Assembly (NCBI GenBank): GCA_902702965.1
Contig: CACRXP010000866.1
Span: 78,550 to 142,549 of the forward strand
Direction of reading: 5' to 3'
DNA: 64,000 nucleotides
From: Spirometra erinaceieuropaei
Taxonomy: Eukaryota; Platyhelminthes; Cestoda; Diphyllobothriidea; Diphyllobothriidae
Program-made: the position numbers and the translations under genes
Notes under the pieces: generated by a model
Database searches by the model: none
What the model saw: the letters and a program-made list of their open reading frames with translations, nothing else
What the model was told of the DNA's origin: nothing
Part shown: piece after piece, positions 10,617 to 22,043 of the stretch
How the letters are laid out: each line of letters starts with the position of its first letter
How positions within the stretch are numbered: the first letter of the stretch is position 1

Positions 10617-10908
10617 CTCCTGATGCTTCTGATCTGGCTAATTTGTGGCTCTTGGCCTGCGCTTTGTGACTCCCCCCCCCCGCCCCTGCCCCGTGTGCAT
10701 ACCCAGTCTCTTACTTATTTTCTACGTTGATAACGGTCTTGTAATTATTTTTTCCGAGGCTTTATGCCCTTTCTTTCACTTTGCCTTTGCTGAATGGTAT
10801 TACTTGATTGCAATGCAATTCTGCGTTCTGAAAACTGGCGGAGAATTCGTTGTATGGTGGTCGACGTAACCACTTGCCTCGAAAGTGAAACACGGGGGAA
10901 TTGCCGTT
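10617..10908 (+). other. Probable 3' untranslated region of the PDZ gene
   Basis: Sequence after the TAA stop, T- and C-rich, without an evident AATAAA. The transcript end cannot be placed. Confidence 0.3.
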
Positions 10909-10910
10909 TA

Positions 10911-11871
10911 CAGTAGGTGGGCTAACTCATGAAATGTCAACCGAAATTCCGAAATGCGTTTTCGTTTCGAAAAGGTTGTAAAACTAGTCAGCCTGCAAAA
11001 TAATTCTATTATAATCCAATTACCTCAAAATGCCGGCTTTCGAATGAGCTTCCTTCCGGCTGCATGCAAAAACCACACTCTGTGAAAAATAACTACTTAG
11101 GTAGCGCGGATTTTTCTCATTGATATTTGATGCCCTTAAAAGTTCAATTATATTTCATAAAAATGTTCATTCTTTTGCTCGTTAAGTAGATAATTACGTC
11201 TTCTAATTTTATACTCGAAAGAGGGACATAATTCGATTTAAAAAGTTTCTAATTTTGGGACTTTTAAATACCGTTAAGTGGCCGTTGATAAGTCGTCATG
11301 TCTCCGCATTCACCAGTGTGGCTTGTAAAGTTAACAATATGGATCAAATTTACTGCTAAATTTTATGAACCCTACATGGTCCCCCTTTATTACCGTAGCA
11401 AAATGTGTGGTTTTCCGTACGCGGAAAATATACGGCTTGTAGTTTGCAAACCCTGAATGCAAGTCTGACGGTAGGGCGGGTTCAAAATTATTCAGGAATT
11501 GGATGAGATTTGAAAAGCGAATTATACCCTTCCTTCGAGTATAAGGTTTGAAGAAGACATAATTTTCTACCGGACGAGCAAAAGAATGATTATTTTTATG
11601 CATGATTTCCATGAAATATAATTGGACCTTTATCAGCATCGAACATTATTGAGATAAATTCATGCTACATAAGTAGTCATTTTTAGAGAGTGCAGTTTTT
11701 GCATGCAGCCGGACGGAAGTTCGTTCGAAAGCCGGCATCCTGAGGTAATTGAAATATTGTAGAATTATGTTGCAGGCTGACTAGTTTTCCAACCCTACTT
11801 AATTAACCTTTTCAAAACGAAAACGCATTTCGGAATTTCGGTTGACATTTCGTGAGTTATCCCACCCACTG
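10911..11871. mobile_element. Foldback element copy 2, TA-flanked, ~960 bp
   Basis: A non-coding palindromic element. The left end is CAGTAGGTGGGCTAACTCAT preceded by TA; the right end is the inverse, ending CCCACCCACTG followed by TA. The two arms are inverse over nearly their whole length (for example GATGCCGGCTTTCGAAT-like words on both sides). The CAGT start and TA target duplication are the hallmark of the Tc1/mariner superfamily, so this is a large non-autonomous (MITE-like) member. Confidence 0.85.
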
Positions 11872-11989
11872 TAAGTGCAAATTCGCCGGACTTTTCCATC
11901 CTCTCTTAAATTGCACTTTTGTGCTGTCTCAAATGACGTCAGCGACGGCCGTATTCTATCTGTGGTCGACCGAATTTATGAGCATGTTC

Positions 11990-12420
11990 CGTAGCCTGGT
12001 CAGTGAACACATTTTCCGATCGCAACGGGGAGGATAACAGACCCGTGACGATCCACGACAGCGGATCTGGACAGTTCAACCCATTTTCCTCGCCAATGAC
12101 GGAGACTGAGGGCCCAAGAACCACTTCCATGTTCTGACGATCCGCGTCAAGCCAGGTTTAGGGTTGACCCCCTCTTTGAACGCCTCCAGTGGGCTAATGG
12201 TGCCGGATCGAGGGCAGTAGCACGGAGCTTCTGAGGTATACGACGAAGAACATGCCCAAACCCCCTCATTCGCCTTTCTTGGATGGCCTGGGTTATCCTT
12301 GCGATGTTGTCGCAGCGAGCGCGGACTGTTCCACTTTAGACGAAGTCAGCACATCTCACTCGAAGGATGGTCCTCGAGCAGTGGTGGTGATCAAATACCT
12401 CCAGTTTTCGTTCGTCCTCC
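11990..12420 (-). pseudogene. RTE-type LINE, C-terminal part of ORF2
   Basis: Minus-strand fragments read TILRVRCADFV, RARCDNIARITQAIQERRMR, FGHVLRR, ALDPAPLAHWRR and, after frameshifts, KWVELSRSAVVDRH. This is the Cys/His and arginine-rich tail found after the reverse transcriptase in flatworm RTE-like elements. The same segment occurs on the plus strand at 46740-47290. A SINE separates it from its reverse transcriptase part. Confidence 0.75.
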
Positions 12421-12424
12421 TACC

Positions 12425-12622
12425 ATTGTATATTCCCGATCAAAACCTACGGGGCAACAAGCCCATGGCTCAGTGGTTAGAGGCATTGGACTTCTAAGTA
12501 ACATGTTGCGAGTTCGAGCCTCGGGTGTTTCACACTTCAGGGTTGGGTATGCCTGACTGATGACTGGGCTAATAAGCCAGGAATGGCCATTCCAGTCTCC
12601 CTTGTCTTTGTCGGTAATGTCA
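12425..12622 (+). mobile_element. tRNA-derived SINE, family 1 (3' truncated)
   Basis: A box-like CATGGCTCAGTGGTTAGAGG and B box-like GCGAGTTCGAGCC mark the tRNA-related pol III promoter head. The body contains GGCTAATAAGCCAG and the end CTCCCTTGTCTTTGTCGG. It is inserted, in opposite orientation, within the RTE LINE; about 100 residues of LINE coding sequence appear missing at the site. Confidence 0.8.
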
Positions 12623-12627
12623 TTCTG

Positions 12628-12900
12628 CCAACACTGGTGTTCCCAGCCTTCATGGGTAAACCAACGGATTTGGTGACCTCGTTCACCCGTGACACCATAG
12701 ACTGCAGTTCACCAAAACTTGAAGCAAGTAAGGCAATATAATCGCCATAATCGAGATCAGTCATTCGGTGTCCGGGTGCAAACTCAACACTGTCACCTTC
12801 GTGTAGGGTCCTCCCGAGAATCCAGTCAATAGCGTAGTTGAACAAAATGGGCTACACGATACGACTTTGTCGAACGGAAGACGGAATGCCGAACGGTTGG
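12628..12900 (-). pseudogene. RTE-type LINE reverse transcriptase fragment
   Basis: The minus strand reads PILFNYAIDWILGRTLHEGD, then HRMTDLDYGDYIALLASSFG, then ELQSMVSRVNEVTKSVGLP. This is the reverse transcriptase palm, where the catalytic box should read YADD; here it is YGDY, so the second catalytic aspartate is lost. Upstream residues carry stops and frameshifts. It belongs with the tail at 11990-12420. Confidence 0.8.
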
Positions 12901-13134
12901 AGATTATTATTGTGATCCAGAACTCTCGCAGTGGTGCAGTCGACTCCGCTATTCGGGGGGTTAGGGGCGAATACTTACGCCCCCTCCAAAAACGCTAACG
13001 ATTACCTATTGCAGTGTTTGAACACGAAATGTAACTTAAGCTATCATCTTTAAACACTTTAATGCAATTGCAAAGTCATCTTTCAACGTTACGCCCCAAA
13101 ATATATGGCCTATAGCTACGCAGGAAGACACCTA
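12901..13134. other. Short gap, nothing recognised
   Basis: May contain decayed reverse transcriptase sequence adjoining the LINE fragment, too diverged to read. Confidence 0.3.
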
Positions 13135-14121
13135 CAGTAGGTGTGCTATCTCGTGAAATGCTAACCGAAATTCTGAAATGCGTTTTATTTTAGAAAAGAT
13201 TACTTAAGTTGGTTTGTAATATTAACTACCGTGCAGCACAATTATATAATAGTTTAGTTACCTCGGGGTGCCGGCATTCGAACGAACTTCTTTCCGGCCG
13301 CATGCAAAAAGCACACTCGGTAAAGAAAGGACTACTTAGGTAGCGTGAGATTTTCTCATTGATTTTCGATGCCATTAAAAATTCAATTGTACTGCATGGA
13401 AAGCATGCATAAAAATATTCATTCGTTTACTCATTCGGTAGGAAATTACGTCCTCTTCCAATTTTGTACTCGAAGGAAGGGTATAATTCGGTTTTTAGAA
13501 GTTTGTAATTATGAGATTTTTTGATACCTTGAAAGGCCCGTTCATAAAACATCTTGTCTCGGTTTTTATTATTCTTGCTTGCAAAGTATAGAACACGGAT
13601 CAAATTCACTGCTAAATTTTATGAACCCCATATGGTCTTCTCTGTATACCGTAGAGGGATATACGGTTTTCCGTATCCGGAATATATACGGCTTGCGGAT
13701 TGGAAACCCTGACTCGAAGTTTAACGGCGGGTTCAAATTATTCGGGGATTGGAAAAGTGTTTGAAAGCCGAACTATGCCCTTCCATCCAGTACAAAATTG
13801 GAAGAAGGCATTAGTTACTACCGAATGAGTAAAATAATCATTATTTTTATGCATGTTTTTCATGAAATATGATTGAATTTTTAAGGGCATCGAAAACTAA
13901 CGAAAAAGGTTCATGCTACTCAAGTAGTCATTTTTTACAGAGTGGTCTTTGCATGCAGCCTGAAAGAAGTTTATTCGAAAGCCGACATCTCGGCGTAACT
14001 GAATTATTATAGAATTATGCTGCAGGATGATTAATTTTAAAACTGCACCTGAGTGATCTTTTCGGAACGAAAGCGTATTTCAAAATATCGGTTAACATTT
14101 CACGAGGTAACACATCTACAG
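13135..14121. mobile_element. Foldback element copy 3
   Basis: The left end is TA|CAGTAGGTGTGCTATCTCG and the right end reads CACATCTACAGTA, with the terminal ACTG changed. The inner arms match the other copies, including the GTACTCGAAGGAAGGGTATA landmark. Confidence 0.8.
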
Positions 14122-14391
14122 TACAATTGCTACTTCTACCATGACAAAAATTAGTCAAGTTATCTCTATACTCAGGCATGCGCACTGTCTTCCTTAAAGT
14201 AGTCAAGTCTTATCGCTTTCCTTTAGCGTATATAGTATATAAAAATAACGTTGGTATATACAGAAGTACAGTTAAAATAAATGCATATAATTGGCGAATA
14301 CTTTAGATGTGTCCGACGAAAGAAGAGATCCGAGAATAAGGGAATAAGCGGACACTGGATCGCGAAGAGTTGGGCGTTAACTGTACGTGTA

Positions 14392-15372
14392 CAGTAGGTG
14401 GACTAATTCATGAAATGTTCACCCAAATTCCGAAATGCGTTTTCGATTCGAAAAGATTGATTAAATGGGGTTGTAAAACTAGTCAGCCTGCAACATAATT
14501 CCATAATTTTTCAGTTACCTCAGGATGCTGGTTTTCGAATGAACTTCCTTCCGGCTGCATGCAAAAACTACACTGTACAAAATGACTAGTTATGTAGCGC
14601 GCATTTTTCTCTTTGATTTTCGATGCCCTTAAAATGTAATTATATTTTATGGAAAAATGCATAAAAATATTCATTCTTTTGCTCATTCGATAGAAAATTG
14701 CGTTTTTTTTCCAATCCTATGCTCTAAGGAATGATATAATTCGGTTTTCAAAAACTTCCAATTCCCGAATAATTTTGAACTTGTTCTAACGTTACACTTG
14801 GATTCAGTGTTTCCAAACTACAAGCCGTATATTTTCCGCATGCGGAAGCCTATACATTTCTCTACGGTAATAAAGGGGGACCACATAGGGTTCATAAATG
14901 TTTGCAGTGGATTAGATCCATGTTGTTAATTTTAAGGGCGACATTGGTAAAAGCAGGGGCATGAAGATTTATGAACGGTATTTAAAAGTTCCACAACTAG
15001 AGACTTTTTTAAAACTGAATTATGTCTCTCTTTCGAGTATAAAATTGGAAGGAGATGTAATTTTCTACCGAATGAGCAGAAGAATGAATATGTTTGTGCA
15101 TGTTTTCAATGAAATATAATTGGACTTCTTGGGGCATCGAAAATTACTGAGAAAAAAACCATGCTACTTACGTAGTCATTTTTCAGAGAGTGTGGTTTTT
15201 GTACGCAGCCGGAAGGCAGTTCATTCAAAAGCCGGCATCCCGAGGTAACTGAATTATTACAGAATTGTGCTGTATGATTATTGCTTTTACAACCCTACTT
15301 AATTTATTTTTTTCGAAACGAAAACGCATTTCTGAATTTCGGCTGACAATTCATGAGTTAGCCCACCTTCTG
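14392..15372. mobile_element. Foldback element copy 4
   Basis: The left end is TA|CAGTAGGTGGACTAATTCA and the right end is GAGTTAGCCCACCTTCTG. It lies 270 bp from copy 3 in the same arrangement. No coding capacity. Confidence 0.8.
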
Positions 15373-16558
15373 CACCTTATACTTTTCTCGAGCACGTCTG
15401 TCTAATTTTATAATTCATTACCTTCTTGCTCGCTGTAAGGGTCACGCAAGTGAAAGGCTCGACGGGCCCGTATAGATTAGAAGTCCTGCTCCCCTGAGGA
15501 TATTTGCCGGGTAGGCCAGCGGTAAGACTGCAGCGAGGACGCAAGTACCCCTATCCGCATCATCAGTCGGCTGACTGGAGCACAAGTTGTTGACTTTGTC
15601 TCTTTGATTTCTAACGCTCAACACAACTCTGATAAATCGGCATTTGTTGGTAACCAAGGGAACAAATGGGAAAGCTGAGGGCGTAGTCTGAAATGACTAA
15701 TGTATTAGAGGCGGAAACTTGCCGTTAGAAGTCCCAAAACAGCGCGAAAAAAATTACAGTGGAAATGCATTGAAATGAGAGGTTTTAATTCGCAGGACTT
15801 TTCAGATTCCTTCTCGAGCTCATAATCAGAAATAACAACAGATGGTCTTAGTGGACGTATGTGGGTGTGGGGTTTATTAGGTGCTGTTGCTGAGTGACCA
15901 CGAGCCTGCTACTATTAACCGCTTTCACGCCGGTGTTGCTCGTTCTTGGCGCGATTATGGTTTGGCTGTCCGCATCGCAAACCATAGCGACCGCGGACCC
16001 ATCACTAACGTTCTTGATTAACATAATAATTACGCAGTCATTAAGCCCGCCAGCACCGCCGTTAAGAGTAATGTTCACACGCATGCCCTCCGCATAACTA
16101 ACTACTCCGCCCAGACAGCGTTATCGTTAAATAGGGAGGGTGGACACCCTAGCTATGATCGAGTCCCCTAAACGAGCTGCAATTTGAGGACAGCCTTCAT
16201 ACTTGTTTGACCATCAGCGTCAAGATCAATATCTGTTACCGTTCCTGATGATGGTTTGCAGCATGAATCTAAAGCGTCTGACGGATATAATTACCGTTCT
16301 CGGCTTTTACCTCTTAAAGGAATCTATCACTGGAAATGAAAACAGGAAGAACAGCGGTTTACATCATTTTTCGGGTCAGCGGCTACCAATTTGCGACATT
16401 TGGTGAGGAAGGCTGAATGGCTAAACAATAAGTTTGTTTGCTGTCGTGAGCCGGCATTGACTTAACTCAAGTTCACATATCGGGGAGGTTTATATCCGTG
16501 TTAATCTGAGAGTTGAGCTTATTGAACTAGGTCGGCTGCGGCGACGGGTATTCTTGGT
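15373..16558. other. No gene recognised
   Basis: Short overlapping frames only (60-78 codons). I see no motif, repeat landmark or RNA gene. Confidence 0.3.
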
Positions 16559-16559
16559 T

Positions 16560-17485
16560 TGACGAGAGGGCCGCTCACCGACCATACCCCACTGCAGAAC
16601 TGTAAATGGCGGTTCTGGCTCGCCTTAGAATTTCAGTCTAGACCCCAAACAGGCGATCGCGCAGTGCCGAGTATTCAGCAATCCACAATTCCACCGTTTT
16701 GTTCCCCTCAACATCAAACGAAATCTAGTCCAGGGATTGACAGCTAGAGTGAGGCGCATCTGCTCACCTAAAGCTATTGAAGCAGAGCTCCAACGGCTGT
16801 GGATCACACTTCGCGAGAACGGATACCCAGATAGATTTATCTTCCGAAATATTAGGGAACGCATTGCAAAGCCCACTGCTGCGACTGCAGAAAAGAAAGA
16901 TGTATTCATAAGACTGCCTTTAGCAGAACTGCCTTGAGCGAACTCGTCTGACGACGCTTAACTATAGCCATCACGAGAGCATCCTCCGCGGCGAATTTAC
17001 GCGTATGTTTCACAAACTGTCCCCTCCTACGTTTTAGGGGAAAAGACAGACTACCGCTGGAGGCCAAATCAGTGTACATCTACTCATTCACTTGCTCCTG
17101 TGGATCGGGATACATCGGCCGTACACCGTGAAGCCTGGTAAAGAGGGTGAGTGAACATATGCCCGCCTGGTTAAACAGGGGTGAGACCCGATCGATTTCG
17201 AGTTCTATTCTCGCACATTTAATCGATACGCATCACCGAGTCAATGCGAAGGAAGCATTTCAGGTTGTATATCGGACACCAACAAGCTTCTCTAAAGGCC
17301 CACGCCAACGGATACTAGCAACGGCCGAGGCAGTGGCTATACGGCTAACGAATCCGTTATTATGCTGTCAGAAAACTCTGACACAAGCGCTCTCTCTGCC
17401 CTGGCCAACGCCAGTCGCGAGTGATGACGAGATGCCGTCTCGAACCCCTAATTACAGTGATGGGTACTCCGTGCACTCAATCTAA
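16560..17485 (+). pseudogene. Penelope-like element: reverse transcriptase tail and GIY-YIG endonuclease
   Basis: The plus strand first reads FVPLNIKRNLVQGLTARVRR, then ICSPKAIEAELQRLWITLRE and NGYPDRFIFRNIRER, the thumb/linker region of a Penelope-like element (PLE) reverse transcriptase (frame ends at 16935). After a frameshift comes a GIY-YIG nuclease: FTCSCGSGYIGRT, a stop where an arginine codon is expected (17129), SLVKRVSEHMPAW, SSILAHLIDTHH and RILATAEAVAIRLTNPLLC. The nuclease cuts target DNA for element insertion. With a frameshift and a stop it is a fossil. It differs clearly from the PLE near 24 kb, so at least two lineages are present. Confidence 0.85.
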
Positions 17486-17639
17486 GACTGTCTTAACCCC
17501 TTCCCCCAGCTCTAAAGACCAAAACCCGCCGACCTCGTCATGCGGGCGGCGTGGGAAAGATGAGTGTTAATGACATAATTGCCCTTGAGACACCTATAAA
17601 CACTGCTACTTTTGTACATTTTCATTCCTTCATGTAACT

Positions 17640-17682
17640 GTATTGGCCTGACGAAGAATTACCGAAAACACGTGTTTACCAA
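17640..17682 (+). ncRNA. Weak hammerhead-like motif downstream of the PLE
   Basis: CTGACGA (17648-17654), nine bases, then GAAA (17664-17667) and the palindrome ACACGTGT. The nine-base stem II does not fold convincingly, so this is likely a deleted copy. Confidence 0.3.
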
Positions 17683-17765
17683 CTTGACTTTTCAATCCGA
17701 TTAAGGTTTCATGCACGTACAAATTTGTCAGTTATGTTCATTTGTAGGTGCTGTCAGTTGTAGAT

Positions 17766-17960
17766 ATTCGCACGTGGGATAGTATTACCGACAAAGACAA
17801 GGGAGACTGGTTTATTGGCCGTCATTAGCCAGTCATACTCAAACCCAATGTGTGGAACATCTGGAGCTCGACGCAGCGACGCCTTGGTTAGATGTCCAAC
17901 GCTTCTAAACACTGAGCCACGAGCTCGTTGTCCTGTCGGTTTCGATCGGGAATATACATT
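17766..17960 (-). mobile_element. tRNA-derived SINE, family 1, minus copy
   Basis: Inverse of the family 1 consensus: ATTACCGACAAAGACAAGGG at the left, a degenerate B box, the A box near 17915 (ACTGAGCCACGAGCTCG) and GATCGGGAATATACA at the right. Confidence 0.75.
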
Positions 17961-18222
17961 GGTGGAGGGGCGCTCACCGTTCGTTCTTATGGAACTCACT
18001 CGTCTCGGGTGTTCCACACTTCGGGGTTGGGTGTGGCTGGCTGACAACGGCAAATACGCCAGAAATGGCTACTCTGGTCCCCTTTGTATTTGTAGGTAAT
18101 GTCATTCTGTCTAGATCAGCCCTGTGCGGCTGCTGCTTCGGTTGGAGAGAAAACCCTAAGGCACAACTGGACGAATGAGTTCTGTAAAAACTATCGGTGA
18201 GCGTCCCTCTACCATTGTACAT
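17961..18222 (+). mobile_element. tRNA-derived SINE, family 1, plus copy lacking the tRNA head
   Basis: Starts with a piece of the inverse tail (GGGGCGCTCACCGTTCG) and then, from about 18008, runs in plus orientation from GTTCCACACTTCGGGGTTGG to GGTGAGCGTCCCTCTACCAT. It is a chimeric junction with the minus copy on its left. Confidence 0.65.
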
Positions 18223-19057
18223 CCGTAAGTGCAGAGTCAAACATTTTTCAACCCCAGTAAGGGGTCCGTTTGCTATCCCACAACAGCGATATCTATCACG
18301 AAATATTCAAATTAAAGACGCGCAAATCCGCTTGATCTTTCTGAACTTATCAGGACCCTTGCTCGATCGAACCCGTGAAGGTATCCGGCATTAGAAATGA
18401 GAACGGTAAGTAAACGGTGAACCTAATACACGTTATGGCCTTCGAAAAACTTAAGCACGACTATATTTCTACTGACCCTGTTTAAGTAGCAACTTATCGG
18501 TAAACGGAATAACGATCCCGTACAATAATGCAAACTGGCAGTTCCAAGGGAGAGCCCGAGAGTAGCAAATCCACCAATTTTAAAGACACATCTACATTAT
18601 TTTCAAGGATAGAGTTTGATACTCCTACTGTCTACTCCAACTTTTGTGAGTAATGACTCCAGACACGCATCTTAGCATCTGAGTCTGTTTTGGAAAGTGT
18701 CTCCTCTTGTGGTCTCAAGCCAGTTCGTGGCCTAATGCATGAAGGGTATCGAAATTAATGGATGATTGTTAATCACTCACAAACCGACGCCAATGCGTGG
18801 ACCCAATATCTTTGTTAATAAATAATCACTGTAGGGGATTTAAAAACATAAAATAAATTCTAGAGGTAATGCTACGTTTTTTAAAAACGCCAGTTTTTTT
18901 TAGAAAGGCGGAGAATCCCGAAAACGTCAAAAATGGTTGCAATTCGCAAATATTAATTTTGGATGAGTAGAATGTCTGCCCGTGCAAAGACTGAGCAAAT
19001 ATGACAGCGCAATAGAACTTGTCGCGACAGCTTGCGTCATAGGCGGACCCTTGCTGG
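18223..19057. other. No gene recognised
   Basis: A+T-rich, short frames only. Confidence 0.3.
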
Positions 19058-19800
19058 TACGACCTTCAGGCCCTGCTCCGGATAGAGAGAGGAGAGGCCG
19101 GACGCCAGCAGAGAGAGCATTGTATTCTGTAAAAAAACCTAATGGAGAGCAGGCTTGAGCAAGTTGGTCGTCGGATGAGGGCACACGCCGGCCGCGCCAG
19201 AACAGAGGGCCGAACGCCACGGGGCAGACATCGGAGTGTCTGAGCGAGAACGTGTCCGAGTCAGCCTTGAAGCAGATTGGCCGAGCACAAGACTACCGTA
19301 GGTACGCGCGAGATGCATAGTGCTGTGGCCGGAGTTCAGAACAGGGTGTAACGCTCCACGACCTTGACAGGGTTGTTTGAATGAGGAATCACTTTTTGGC
19401 GAGCGGACCTAGGATGGAGATGGCGTAACCGCGTGCTGGTGAATATGGCTGGCGTCCCTTGCTCTCACTTCCGCCGACTCCTTTCCTCGCAACGTACCGT
19501 GACGCTCGTATCGTTCTCCCTCTCTCTACGTCGGCACCTCCCTCGGCCCTTCCCTGCAGTTGCCCACAGCACTGCGTTCCCCACCGGTTAACTAGCTGAC
19601 ATGTCGGTATCGCCCCTCCACTCAGACAGGTTACTCCCCAGTTGTACCTCGTTCTGCTTGCATTGTTGAGCATTATTATACGCCTTTCCAATTCCCAACT
19701 CTGTCCATTATACCTCCTCGCCCACTTGAAGTTCCTTCTTCCTTTATGTGCGGATGAGTATCGTGACTTGCTGACGATCCTATTCAGATCAACGTTAGCC
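19058..19800 (+). repeat. Left arm of a ~750 bp inverted repeat
   Basis: Aligns by eye with the inverse of 21066-21815 along its whole length. Shared blocks include GTTGTTTGAATGAGG, GGATGGAGATGGCGTAACCG, CTGCAGTTGCCCACAGC, CCCCACCGGTTA and ATGTCGGTATC. It has no coding capacity. It could be a solo LTR-like or other promoter-bearing repeat paired with an inverted relative. Confidence 0.75.
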
Positions 19801-20640
19801 AGGTTCTCTTTCCAGTGATTCGCTACTTGGGTGTATGCTACCCTTGACGTTCTCGGCCGCTACACAGGACTCTAGAAAACTCACTGCACCATACTCTCGA
19901 TTCACGTGCAAACGAACAAAGCACGCATATACTCCGCCAATTATGAGCTAAAGTTAGAGGTAATACTTGGGATTCGATCGATCAATGGCTCTTATTACGT
20001 TCCTCTGTTATCAAACCCAATGAAGCTGGCATGAGTTTCAGCTGGGGACTTATAAATAGCCCTCTTAGCAGTTTCAGTTAAAAAAAACTGATTGATAGAG
20101 CGCACGCGACAAGCCTCAAGGCCAGTGGGTTAGATTAATAGATCGATTCCTACTGCGAAAGCAACCTCACAGATAAAAAAACCAAGTTATTTCAGCATCT
20201 TGTTCCACCGTATCCATCAACATTGTTGACTTATTTATATCGTTTATTCCGCTGTACCAGATGCAATATGAATTTTGTGGAAAATTGATCTAAGTGTCAG
20301 GGGCAGGAAGAAGTACCTAGTTCAGAGGAGAGTGTGTCGTTCAAATTCTGTACGTGTAAGGGGGATCTTAGACAGTCCTACGCAGCCCATGCGTAGGGTT
20401 GCGCTAGCATGCATCTTGGTCATAGAGATCGGTGTCCTGTGACGCGTGTCAATGTGCACTGATACACCGTCCGTTGGCTGTCCTTGGTTTTCACTCCCTC
20501 ACACGAAAGCGATAGCTACTTCACTGGCGAGGTCGTAGTGGTCTCAAAGAGCAGTCACCAGTACACTACTGTAAACATTACCAACCGTCTGGTCGCTGCC
20601 AATAGCAGCAAAGAGACGAGTCTCAGGAAGCAGTCGTGAA
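19801..20640. other. Interior of the inverted repeat, nothing recognised
   Basis: About 1.27 kb separates the arms. No transposase or reverse transcriptase motif is visible; the only identifiable structure is the ribozyme palindrome at 20641-20814. Confidence 0.35.
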
Positions 20641-20814
20641 GAAGGAGACTCTATCGTTGGGACGAGATCTTTATTAGCCTGACGTTTCGGATTCCTGCCC
20701 CAAACCCATCATTATCACCCGTATCTGCTTTTGTCTCTGATGATGGGTTCGAGCAGGAATCCGAAAAGTCAGGCTAATAAAGCTCTTGTCCCAGCGATCG
20801 CGTCTCCCTCTTCA
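20641..20814. ncRNA. Inverted pair of PLE-type hammerhead motifs
   Basis: Arms 20641-20713 and 20738-20814 are inverse (shared GGATTCCTGC and TTTATTAGCCTGAC). The plus-strand motif reads GTCT, CTGATGA (20737-20743), a stem II GGGTTC/GAATCC, then GAAAAGTC (20763-20770; the family form is GAAACGTC), with AGGC closing stem I. The minus-strand partner keeps GAAACGTC (20681-20688) but its first box is ATAATGA. Such motifs are established in the terminal repeats of Penelope-like elements. Confidence 0.65.
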
Positions 20815-21065
20815 CATCTGATCGCACTCAACGCACACTAAAAAGACCTAAGGTCACGCCACGCTGGTCCTCGGCACCCGCCCTTTAACAAAACAAGACA
20901 GTGTGTCCGTGTCTATCCGTTTGATCTCCTACCGCCTCGATAATGTCCCTCTCACTTCAATGAGCATCCATCCTACTTCCTCCCCCCTTTCCGCTGTAGC
21001 GGCCGAGGACGTCGAGGGTAGCACACACCAGAGGAAGGAAACGCAGATGAGAGATCCCGGCCGGG

Positions 21066-21815
21066 TTAGACCCTGAACGGGACTGTTAACACTTCTTGAT
21101 ACTCATCCATACACCTGAGAAGAAGGCAGATCGAGTAATGGAAATAGTGTAATGCATAACGAGACAAGCAAGGAAAATGTGTATAATAACTGTTAACAAT
21201 ACAGGGGGATGAGTTACAGCTGAATAATAACCTGTCTGGGTGAAGAGGTGATACCGACATGCCAGCTAAATAACCGGTGGGGAGCGCAGCGCTGTGGGCA
21301 ACTGCAGGGGAGGGCCGAGGAAGTGCCGATGTTGTGATACGGAGAGCGAGGCGAGCGTTACGGTACGGTACGGTAGGGGGGAAGGGATCGGCGGATGAGA
21401 GAGGAATGGGCACCGGCCATCTTCACCGACACGCGGTTACGCCATCTCCACCCTAGGTCCTCACGCGGAAAAGTGTCACCTCATTCAAACAACTCTGTCC
21501 AAGTCCAGGGGCATTACACCGCTAACCAGTACATCCTTCGTGGTCCTACTAGGGGCGCCTACAGCAATCCTGCGCCTTTCGCGCCTACCACTGACGGTTT
21601 GATTCTCGGCCAATCACAGACATCCAGACAGACCAATAGGCTTGAGAGCCGATAAAGGCCCTCGATCAAGGCCCTCCACGGACGCCTGGCCCTCGACCGG
21701 CTGCCAACTTGCTGCAGCCTATTCGCCTTTAATTCCGTGCAGAGTACAATGCCCTCTCTAATGGCGCCCAACTTCTCCTCCGTCTATCCGGGAGCGAGCC
21801 TGAAGATCTGTCTGT
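21066..21815 (-). repeat. Right arm of the ~750 bp inverted repeat
   Basis: Inverse of 19058-19800 (see there). Frames of 115 and 86 codons within it are shadows of the repeat. Confidence 0.75.
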
Positions 21816-22043
21816 GGTTGTAGTCTGCCTGCGGTTTATGTTGTCGCCGGTACACACCCATCCACGACCTACCTGTCATCTTGGCGGCTTCCCTGTCCCT
21901 CGCTCTCGAACTCGAGACTCCCAGTCGTTTTTGTTCACATTACCTGACCACTACTTTTTTGGTATCTTTGACACCTGCAAGCATAAACCCATGTTTCAGC
22001 GGAGTATTTCTCTTAAATACCAGATCTGACTTCTTGGTACCTA

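Noticed and set aside
17648..17676. Active hammerhead downstream of the 17 kb PLE
   Set aside because: CTGACGA and GAAA are present but only nine bases lie between them and they do not form a stem II.
21066..21413. 115-codon minus-strand frame
   Set aside because: It lies wholly within the right arm of the inverted repeat, and the matching stretch of the left arm is broken by changes, so it is not conserved as protein.
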